64,000 nt of DNA from Streptomyces sp. NBC_01217 (GTDB taxonomy: Bacteria; Actinomycetota; Actinomycetes; Streptomycetales; Streptomycetaceae), in the NCBI RefSeq assembly GCF_035994185.1, contig NZ_CP108538.1, forward strand, positions 6,115,501-6,179,500. The letters are read 5' to 3'. The translations under genes and the position numbers were made by a program. This document shows positions 6,446 to 13,599 of the stretch, in pieces. Each line of letters opens with the position of its first letter. The stretch's first letter is position 1. Under the pieces are notes generated by a model. That model was not told where the DNA came from. It saw only the letters and a list, made by a program, of their open reading frames with translations, and ran no database searches.

Positions 6446-9415
6446 ATGCGAGCACCGGTGCAGAAGAAGCGGCCTCGGAGCAAGGGCAGAAAGCACAGCG
6501 GTTCCGGGGTGACGCCCCCGGTACCCGCCGAGAGCGAGAGCACCCGGCGGACCGTGCGTGTACGCAGCCGGCTGGTCGCCGGTGTCGCGGTCGTCGGTAT
6601 CACCGTCATCGCCGCAGGCGCCCCCGCGGCCCTCAGCGCTTCCGCCGATCTGAACGAGTCCCAGCGGCTGGTCACCCTCGCGCAGCTGAACCAGCAGGCC
6701 TTGGCGCTCGCCCACGCCCTCGCCGACGAGCGCGACGAGGTCACCTCCTACATCGCGGCCGGCCGCGACGAGGACTCCGGCCCGACGGCGGAGGGCAAGG
6801 GCGCCCCCGGCAGCCCCAGCGCCCGCGTGGACCAGCAGGTGGACGAGATCAGGGACGCGGCGCCGGCCGCACTGCGCCGCGACCTTGCCGCCATCCCCTC
6901 CCTGCGCCGCGACGCGCTCAGCGGCAAGGGCTCGGCGCTGGAGGCCCATCAGGCGTACTCCGAGGTCATCTCCAAGCTCCACGACCTCGCCGAGGAACTC
7001 GCCGAGAAGACCCCGCCGCGTGCCGCCGAGTCCACCCGCGCCCCGCTCGCCCTCGGCCGGGCCACCGAGCAGGCCTCCGCCACCCGCGGGCTGCTGCTCG
7101 CCGCGCTCTCCGTACCCCGTGCGGTCACCGTCCCGCAGATCGACCCGGTCACCGGGCTGCAGATCCAGGTCCAGGAACAGGGCAGCAGCAAGGACGACCG
7201 CACCCGTGACGAGCTGAGCGCCGCCGCCCAGCAGGCCCGGGTCGGCGAGCTCTCCTCGCTCGCCGACTTCGACCAGGCCGCAGGGGCCACCGCCCGCGAC
7301 AAGCTGTCGTCCACCGTCACCGGCCCCGAGGTCAACAGCGCGGAGAAGTACCTCAACTCCCTCACCGACCGCCCCGAGCTGTCCGACTCCGACCAGAAAT
7401 CCAGCAGCAAGAAGGTAAAGGCGGCGCTCTCCGCCCGGATCGACCGGATGCGGGGCGTCGAGTCCGCCCTCGGCACGGCACAGGTCCAGCGCCTGGAGCA
7501 ACTGCGCGACGAGGACGTCACCGCGCTCGAACTGCGGATCGCGTTGCTCGGCGGCTGTCTGCTGGTCGCCGTCGGCGTCTCCACCGCCGTCGCCCGCACC
7601 CTCACCCAGCCGCTCGCCGTCCTGCGGATCGGCGCCGCCCGCCTCGCCGCGGAACCCGCCACCGCCGAACCGGTCCGCTACACGGGCCGCAACGACGAGT
7701 TCGCCCAGGTCGTACGGTCCATCAACGCCCTGCACGGCAAACTGCACGGACTGCTCCACGAGTTCAACGGCCGCTTCGAGAGCCTGCAGACCGAACGCGG
7801 CGAACTGATCGCCGGCCGCGAGACCCTCGCGGCCCAGCGCGCCGAACTCCAGACCGCGGCCGCCGACCTCACCGGCCAGCTGGAGCGGCTGAGGAACACG
7901 GTCAACCACACCTTCGTCAATCTCTCGCTGCGCACCCTCGGCCTCGTGGAGCGCCAGCTCGGTGTCATCGAGAACCTGGAGGAGCGGGAGCACGACCCGG
8001 AGCGGCTCGCCACCCTCTTCAAGCTCGACCACATGGCCACGGTCATGCGCCGCCACAGCGAGAACATGCTGGTCCTCGCGGGCGCCGAGCACGGCCACGG
8101 GCACGCGGGCCCGATCCCGCTGGTCGATGTGCTGCGCGCGGCCGTCTCCGAGATCGAGCGGTACGAGCGGGTCACCATCCAGTCATTGCCGCCGCACGCC
8201 CAGATCGCCGGTTTCGCCGCGGACGACCTCAGCCACCTGGTCGCCGAACTCCTGGAGAACGCCACCTCCTTCTCCCCGCCGGACTCCCATGTCCAGCTCT
8301 CCGGCTGGCTGCTGGAGACCGGCGAGGTGATGCTCTCCGTCCAGGACGAGGGCATCGGGATGTCGGCGGTACGGATGGGCGAGCTCAACACCCGGCTCGG
8401 TGACCCGGCTTCGTTCGAGGCGGGGGAGCAGAGCGCGGACGGGGCCGGGCTCGGCCTCCAGGTCACCTCCCTGCTGGCCGCGCGCCACGGCGTACGGGTC
8501 CAGCTGCGCGACCACAAGGGCAGCGGGGTCACGGCGGTCGTCGTCCTGCCCCAGGCCCTGCTGCCGAAGGCGCCACCGGCCGCCACACCGCCGCCGGTGA
8601 AGGTCCCCGGGGACGCCCCCGCGCTGAACCTGCCGGGTTCGGTCGCCGAGGCCAACTCCAACGCGCTGCCGGGACGTACGCTCGCACCGGCCGCCGATCC
8701 GGTGCCGGGCGACCCGCTGTCCGGTGACGCTCTGCCGGGCGACCCGCTGTCCGGTGATCCGCTGATCGCCGCGGCCGAGCGGACGATCCGCGAGTCGGGG
8801 ATCGCCGTCGAGCCGCTGCCCGAGCCCGAGCCGCTGCCCGAGCCCGAGCCGCTGCCCGAGTTCGCCGCGGACAACGTGCCCGCACCCGCCCCGCTCGCCG
8901 CCGAGACCGAGGCGGAGATCACGATGCAGGTCCGGCTCCCGGTCGTCGAGGAGTTCGCGGCGCCCGACCCGTACGCCATCGGCCCCGACCGCCACGAGCG
9001 CACCCCGGACGAGTCCCCGGAGCCGCACACGGTCGAGACCCCGGCCCCCGCGCCCGCCCCCGAGGCCACCGTGCCCGGCCCCCGCCGCCCCGAGCAGCAG
9101 GAGACCATCACGGACAAGGGGCTGCCCAAGCGCACCCCCAAGGTCGTCCAGCCCGCCACGGCACCCACCGCCGAGCGCAAGGGCGGCCTCGACAAGGAGG
9201 CACTGCGCCGCCGGCTCGGCGGCTTCCACCAGGGCGCGAAGGAGGGCCGCCGGGACGTCGAGGCGGAGATCGCCGAGATCACGGCCACCGAGCCGTTCCC
9301 CGAGGCCCCGGTACACGCCGGACACCCCGCACCTACCGAGCACAGTGAGCCGGCCGCCCCCAGCGACGGCCGAACCGATGAGACGGGGGATACAGTCGAG
9401 GAGGCACGCAGTTGA
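6446..9415 (+). CDS. cvnA: Conservon protein A: NIT-domain, HAMP-like, ATPase sensor
   Basis: Membrane sensor of a conservon, thought to work like a eukaryote-like receptor complex with CvnB, C and D. The 989-aa protein has an N-terminal TM segment (LVAGVAVVGITVIAAG, about residues 42-60), an extracytoplasmic region resembling nitrate/nitrite-sensing domains, and a second TM (IALLGGCLLVAVGVSTAVA, about 362-381). A HAMP-like stretch, a coiled coil and a HATPase_c domain follow (ELLENATSFSPP N-box, DEGIGMS, GLGLQVTSLLAARHG). The Pro/Glu-rich tail has short repeats such as PLPEPEPLPEP and GDPLSGD. No ordinary His phosphoacceptor box was obvious. Its TGA overlaps the cvnB TTG. Confidence 0.9.
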   Translation: MRAPVQKKRPRSKGRKHSGSGVTPPVPAESESTRRTVRVRSRLVAGVAVVGITVIAAGAPAALSASADLNESQRLVTLAQLNQQALALAHALADERDEVTSYIAAGRDEDSGPTAEGKGAPGSPSARVDQQVDEIRDAAPAALRRDLAAIPSLRRDALSGKGSALEAHQAYSEVISKLHDLAEELAEKTPPRAAESTRAPLALGRATEQASATRGLLLAALSVPRAVTVPQIDPVTGLQIQVQEQGSSKDDRTRDELSAAAQQARVGELSSLADFDQAAGATARDKLSSTVTGPEVNSAEKYLNSLTDRPELSDSDQKSSSKKVKAALSARIDRMRGVESALGTAQVQRLEQLRDEDVTALELRIALLGGCLLVAVGVSTAVARTLTQPLAVLRIGAARLAAEPATAEPVRYTGRNDEFAQVVRSINALHGKLHGLLHEFNGRFESLQTERGELIAGRETLAAQRAELQTAAADLTGQLERLRNTVNHTFVNLSLRTLGLVERQLGVIENLEEREHDPERLATLFKLDHMATVMRRHSENMLVLAGAEHGHGHAGPIPLVDVLRAAVSEIERYERVTIQSLPPHAQIAGFAADDLSHLVAELLENATSFSPPDSHVQLSGWLLETGEVMLSVQDEGIGMSAVRMGELNTRLGDPASFEAGEQSADGAGLGLQVTSLLAARHGVRVQLRDHKGSGVTAVVVLPQALLPKAPPAATPPPVKVPGDAPALNLPGSVAEANSNALPGRTLAPAADPVPGDPLSGDALPGDPLSGDPLIAAAERTIRESGIAVEPLPEPEPLPEPEPLPEFAADNVPAPAPLAAETEAEITMQVRLPVVEEFAAPDPYAIGPDRHERTPDESPEPHTVETPAPAPAPEATVPGPRRPEQQETITDKGLPKRTPKVVQPATAPTAERKGGLDKEALRRRLGGFHQGAKEGRRDVEAEIAEITATEPFPEAPVHAGHPAPTEHSEPAAPSDGRTDETGDTVEEARS

Positions 9416-9891
9416 CTGCGCCCAGCACATTCGGGCTGAGTACCGAGGCCCGGAACCTTCACTGGTTGCTGAGCAATCTGGTGGAGGAGGTGCCAGGGGT
9501 CCACTCGGTCACCGTCGTCTCGTCCGACGGGCTGATGCTGCTCTCCTCAGACCCCGGCCATCTGACCGCTCGGAAGACCGGCCGGCAGGACGGCCCCAAG
9601 GGCTCCAGCGCCGACCTGGCCACCATCGTCTCCGGTATCGGCAGCCTCACCGAGGGCGCCGCCAAGCTGATGGACGGCGGCTCCGTCAAGCAGACGATGG
9701 TCGCCATGGACGAGGGCAGCGTCTTCGTCATGTCGATCAGCGACGGCTCGCTGCTCGGTGTGCACGCCACGCCAGACTGCGACATGAGCGTCGTCGCCTA
9801 CCACATGGCGCTCTTCGTCGGCCGGGCGGGACACGTACTCACCCCCGAACTCCGCAGTGAACTGCGCAAATCGATGGAGAGCGCCCAGTGA
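9412..9891 (+). CDS. cvnB: Conservon protein B: roadblock/LC7 domain
   Basis: Small 159-aa cytosolic roadblock/LC7-fold protein, expected to bind the GTPase-like CvnD and tether the complex. The sequence shows the family pattern: NLHWLLSNLVEEVPGVHSVT, SSDGLMLLSS, then a long helix and a C-terminal LVGRAGHVLTPEL-type strand/helix. The start is TTG at 9412, supported by GAGGAGG at a spacing of about 8 nt. It overlaps cvnA by 4 bp and cvnC by 4 bp (GTGA), indicating translational coupling. Confidence 0.9.
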   Translation: MTAPSTFGLSTEARNLHWLLSNLVEEVPGVHSVTVVSSDGLMLLSSDPGHLTARKTGRQDGPKGSSADLATIVSGIGSLTEGAAKLMDGGSVKQTMVAMDEGSVFVMSISDGSLLGVHATPDCDMSVVAYHMALFVGRAGHVLTPELRSELRKSMESAQ

Positions 9892-10301
9892 CGCCCGCCG
9901 CTGAATCCGCCCGCAGGCTCCCCGTCCGCGGGGCCGACCGGAGGCCCGCACGGGTCCGCCCGTACTCCCTCACGGGCGGCCGCACCCGCTTCGGACACGT
10001 CCTGCTCGTCGAGACGTTCGTCGCCGCGCTCGAAGCACCCGAGGAGCGCCGTGAGCTGACCAACGGCAACCTGGCCACCCGTGTCATGCCGGAGCTCCAG
10101 GCCATCGTCGAGATCTGCCGCCGGATGCGTACGGTCGCGGAGATCTCCGCGCTGCTGAAGATGCCGCTCGGCGTGGTCCGGGTGCTGCTCAGCGACTTGG
10201 CCGACCAGGGAAAGATCCGCGTGTACGGGACCGGTCACGGCACCGGCCAGCCCGACCGCGCACTGCTCGAAAGGGTGCTCGATGGACTCCGCCGTCTCTG
10301 A
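9888..10301 (+). CDS. cvnC: Conservon protein C: DUF742 winged-helix protein
   Basis: 137-aa DUF742 protein. It contains RPYSLTGGRTR near residue 24, typical of the family, and a winged-helix-like half (ALEAPEERRELTNGN, VAEISALLKMPLGVVRVLL, DLADQGKIRVY). The exact role is unknown; it is always part of the CvnA-D module and probably links the complex to DNA or to CvnD. The GTG start overlaps the cvnB stop and the 3' end overlaps cvnD by 20 bp, so all four genes are one tightly coupled operon. Confidence 0.9.
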   Translation: MTPAAESARRLPVRGADRRPARVRPYSLTGGRTRFGHVLLVETFVAALEAPEERRELTNGNLATRVMPELQAIVEICRRMRTVAEISALLKMPLGVVRVLLSDLADQGKIRVYGTGHGTGQPDRALLERVLDGLRRL

Positions 10302-10932
10302 GCCGTCGCTCTTCGCCCCCCGCGCGCCGGGGGAGACGGACCAGGCCGAGGAATCGCTCCAGGCCTGGCAGCTGGACCGCACCAGGGCCCCCATAGCCAC
10401 GAAGATCGTGGTCGCGGGCGGCTTCGGCGTGGGCAAGACGACCTTCGTGGGCTCGGTCTCCGAGATCACCCCGCTGCAGACCGAAGCGATGATGACCCAG
10501 GCCAGCGAGGAGACCGACGACCTCTCCTCGACGCCCGACAAGGTCACCACGACCGTCGCGATGGACTTCGGCCGGCTCACGCTCGACGACGACCTCGTGC
10601 TGTACGTGTTCGGCACACCGGGCCAGCAGCGCTTCTGGTTCATGTGGGACGACCTGGTGCGCGGCGCGATCGGCGCGGTCGTGCTGGCCGACACCCGGCG
10701 CCTCGCCGACTGCTTCCCCGCGCTCGACTACTTCGAGAGCTGCGGCCTGCCCTACATCGTCGCCGTCAACCACTTCGAGGGAACACCGGGGTTCGAGGCG
10801 CAGGACGTCCGGGAGGCCCTGACCATACCTCCGCACGTGCCTGTTGTGATCATGGACGCGCGTAACAGGATCACTGTTGTCGAGTCGCTGCTGGCCCTCG
10901 TCGGCCACGCTCTTGACGCCACTCCCGCCTAG
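10282..10932 (+). CDS. cvnD: Conservon protein D: small GTP-binding protein
   Basis: Ras-like/ATP-GTP-binding protein of 216 aa, the presumed effector switch of the conservon. Walker A is GGFGVGKTTF near residue 48. The switch II region reads YVFGTPGQQRFWFMW, and the G4 motif is VNHFEG instead of NKxD, so nucleotide specificity may be relaxed as in other Cvn/MglA-like proteins. The ATG lies within the last codons of cvnC. It is followed 22 bp later by the flavoprotein gene, which probably belongs to the same transcript. Confidence 0.9.
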   Translation: MDSAVSEPSLFAPRAPGETDQAEESLQAWQLDRTRAPIATKIVVAGGFGVGKTTFVGSVSEITPLQTEAMMTQASEETDDLSSTPDKVTTTVAMDFGRLTLDDDLVLYVFGTPGQQRFWFMWDDLVRGAIGAVVLADTRRLADCFPALDYFESCGLPYIVAVNHFEGTPGFEAQDVREALTIPPHVPVVIMDARNRITVVESLLALVGHALDATPA

Positions 10933-10954
10933 CAACACGTAACGGAGAACCGCG

Positions 10955-12202
10955 ATGCGGAAGATACTCATAGTCGGAGCCGGCCAGTCCGGTCTCCAGC
11001 TCGCCCTGGGACTGCAGTCCAGAGGGTACGAAGTCACCCTGATGTCCAACCGCACCGCCGACGAGATCCGCTCCGGCCGGGTCATGTCGACGCAGTGCAT
11101 GTTCGACACGGCGCTCCAGTACGAGCGTGACTACCAGCTCAACTTCTGGGAGTCCCAGGCTCCGCGCATCGAGGGCCTCGGCGTCTCGGTCGCCGCCCCC
11201 GACTCCTCGCGCGCCGTCGACTGGGTCGGCAGGCTGGACGGCTTCGCCCAGTCCGTCGACCAGCGCGTGAAGATGGCCGGCTGGATGGAGACCTTCGCCC
11301 AGCGCGGCGGACAGCTCGTCATCCACGGCGCCGCCGTCTCCGACCTCGACTACTTCTCCCGTACGTACGACCTGGTGATGGTGTCGGCGGGCAAGGGCGA
11401 GCTGGTCTCCATGTTCGGCCGGGACGCGTCGCGTTCGCCGTTCGACGCCCCGCAGCGCGCCCTGGCCGTCGCGTACGTCCACGGCATGGGCCCCCGCCCG
11501 GAGCACCCCGACTTCGACGCGGTCCGCTGCAACCTGGTCCCCGGCGTCGGCGAGCTCTTCGTGATGCCGACCCTGACCACGTCCGGCCGCGCCGACATCC
11601 TGTTCTGGGAGGGCATCCCGGGCGGCCCGCTCGACGTCTTCCAGGGCATCAAGGATCCCTCCGAGCACCTCGCCAAGACGCTGGAGCTCATGGAGCGGTT
11701 CACCCCGTGGGAGTACGCCCGCGCCACCAAGGTCGAACTGACCGACGCCAACGGCACCCTGGCGGGCCGCTACGCCCCGACCGTCCGCAAGCCGATCGGC
11801 CGGCTGCCCGGCGGCGGTCTGGTGCTCGGCGTGGCCGATGTCGTGGTCGCCAACGACCCGATCACCGGCCAGGGCTCCAACTCGGCCTCCAAGTGCGCCA
11901 ACGCGTACCTGGATTCGATCATCGAGCACGGCGACCGGGAGTTCGACGCGGACTGGATGCAGGCCACGTTCGACCGTTACTGGGACACCGCGCAGCACGT
12001 CGTGAAGTGGACCAACGCGATGCTCGGCGTACCGCCGGAGCACGTGCTGAACCTGATCGGCGCCGCGGGCCAGCTCCAGCCGGTCGCCGACCGCTTCGCC
12101 AACGGCTTCGACGACCCGGCGGACTTCGAGAACTTCTTCTTCGACCCCGAGAAGACGAACGCGTACCTCGCGGAGGTGTCCGCATCCGCGTCGGCCGCCT
12201 GA
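10955..12202 (+). CDS. StyA-like FAD-dependent monooxygenase
   Basis: 415-aa flavoprotein related to styrene/indole monooxygenase large subunits (two-component group E), which use reduced FAD supplied by a separate reductase to epoxidise aromatic alkenes. An N-terminal Rossmann GxGxxG motif is clear (ILIVGAGQSGLQLALGL). PITGQGSNSASK corresponds to the second FAD-binding region. The ATG follows GGAGA at 7 nt. No flavin reductase gene is adjacent. Its place right after cvnD recalls conservons that carry an oxygenase or P450 as fifth gene, suggesting a redox output or shared regulation. Substrate unknown. Confidence 0.85.
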   Translation: MRKILIVGAGQSGLQLALGLQSRGYEVTLMSNRTADEIRSGRVMSTQCMFDTALQYERDYQLNFWESQAPRIEGLGVSVAAPDSSRAVDWVGRLDGFAQSVDQRVKMAGWMETFAQRGGQLVIHGAAVSDLDYFSRTYDLVMVSAGKGELVSMFGRDASRSPFDAPQRALAVAYVHGMGPRPEHPDFDAVRCNLVPGVGELFVMPTLTTSGRADILFWEGIPGGPLDVFQGIKDPSEHLAKTLELMERFTPWEYARATKVELTDANGTLAGRYAPTVRKPIGRLPGGGLVLGVADVVVANDPITGQGSNSASKCANAYLDSIIEHGDREFDADWMQATFDRYWDTAQHVVKWTNAMLGVPPEHVLNLIGAAGQLQPVADRFANGFDDPADFENFFFDPEKTNAYLAEVSASASAA

Positions 12203-12212
12203 GCGACCGCAG

Positions 12213-12260
12213 CAGCCGGGCCGGGCCCCGTCGGCGATCCGACGGGATCCGACCCGGCTG
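12213..12260. terminator. Hairpin after the conservon operon
   Basis: CAGCCGGG (12213-12220) pairs with CCCGGCTG (12253-12260), with an inner CCGTCG/CGACGG stem. It separates two convergent genes. Confidence 0.7.
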
Positions 12261-12278
12261 TTCACCTGCTCGGCCCGC

Positions 12279-13433
12279 CTACTGCGCGGGCGCCGACGAC
12301 GCGCCGTACCCCGTGTCCGAGCCCGCGGTCGCGCCCTGCGGGAGTTCGGGCTGCCGGTACGAGGACAGGGCCGCGCTCTGCGGATCCGGCCGTACGGCGC
12401 CCAGCAGCGGGTTCGACGCCACCGGCGAGACCTTCACCCGTGAGCCCGGCCGGGGCGCCTGCACCACCAGGCCGTTGCCGATGTACAGCGCCACATGGGT
12501 GGCCTTCGGGAAGTAGATCACCAGGTCACCCGGGCGCAGCGAGTTCAGCGGCACCCTCGGGAGCTGCCGCCACTGCTCCTGCGAGGTCCGCGGAATGGCG
12601 CGGCCCGCCTTCGCCCAGGCCTGGGAGGTGAGTCCCGAGCAGTCGAACGAGCCCGGTCCCTCCGCGCCCCACACATACGGCTTGCCGATCTGCCCGATCG
12701 CGAACCTCACCGCCGAGCCGCCCGCCTCGGACGGCGGCCTGGTCGAGGACAGGGCCCCCGAGGCGACCAGGGCGCCCTGAGCCTTCTGCATGTCCTGCTG
12801 CTCCAGCCGGGACAGCTCGGTGAGCTGGGCGGCGGAGAGCTTGGCCAGCTTCGACTCCACGGCCTTGAGCCGTGAGCGCACCGTGTCCCGCTGCTTCTTC
12901 TGCTTCGCGGCCAGGACCTGCTGCCGGTCCAGCACCTTGCGGGACTCGGCCGCCAGCCGGTCGGCGTGCTTCTCGGCGTCGGTGAGCCGCTTCACGGTCG
13001 CCGCCCGCCCGGCCGCCGCACGCCGGATCACATGTTCCTGGTCCAGCAGGTGCTCGGGATCGCGGGACAGCAGGAGCTGCATGTACTGGGAGAGGTCGGA
13101 TCGCCCCTGGTACTGCTCCCGGGCCAGTTGCCCGGCCTCGTCGCGGCTGTCGGACAGCGCGTTCCGGGCGACGGCGAGCGAGGCGTCGAGCTTCTTCGCC
13201 TGCGCCTTGCGCTTCTTCAGCTCCGCCGCGGTGCCGTTGTACGTCTCGGTGGCCTCCTCGGCCTGCTGGTACAGCTTCTGCATCTCGGTCAGCAGCTGGG
13301 CGACGCTTTTCCGCGCGGCCGCGGTGGGACCGGCCGCGGGACTCGGATCCACGGGCGTGGCGGCTGCCGGCGAGGCTACGACGAGTGTGGTCAGGGTCGC
13401 GGTGCAGACCGCACGCAGGACTGCGCCTGGCAC
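12279..13433 (-). CDS. Secreted NlpC/P60 peptidoglycan endopeptidase
   Basis: Exported cysteine peptidase expected to cleave stem peptides of peptidoglycan. The 384-aa precursor has a signal peptide ending near SPAAATP. A long coiled-coil follows (about residues 40-210, rich in K/E/Q), then the catalytic domain: GKPYVWGAEGPGSFDCSGL with the nucleophile Cys and THVALYIGNG with the catalytic His. The third position reads VVQAP, Gln where many relatives have His. GTG at 13433 is chosen because GGAGG lies 7 nt upstream; ATG at 13463 has no ribosome site and would put MARPVTGGDV before the signal peptide. It resembles RipA-type septal hydrolases. Confidence 0.9.
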   Translation of the reverse strand: MPGAVLRAVCTATLTTLVVASPAAATPVDPSPAAGPTAAARKSVAQLLTEMQKLYQQAEEATETYNGTAAELKKRKAQAKKLDASLAVARNALSDSRDEAGQLAREQYQGRSDLSQYMQLLLSRDPEHLLDQEHVIRRAAAGRAATVKRLTDAEKHADRLAAESRKVLDRQQVLAAKQKKQRDTVRSRLKAVESKLAKLSAAQLTELSRLEQQDMQKAQGALVASGALSSTRPPSEAGGSAVRFAIGQIGKPYVWGAEGPGSFDCSGLTSQAWAKAGRAIPRTSQEQWRQLPRVPLNSLRPGDLVIYFPKATHVALYIGNGLVVQAPRPGSRVKVSPVASNPLLGAVRPDPQSAALSSYRQPELPQGATAGSDTGYGASSAPAQ

Positions 13434-13599
13434 GACATCACCTCCGGTGACGGGGCGAGCCATGGGACCGCCCCATGAGTGAGCGCAACGTATTCATACG
13501 GTCACTCTGTGTCGGGGGATGCAAGAACCGCGCGGTGTGGCGGGCGAGGGGTTCGCCCGGAAGGCGGTGAGCGGGTGCGCTGCGGCCCGGGACCCTCGC

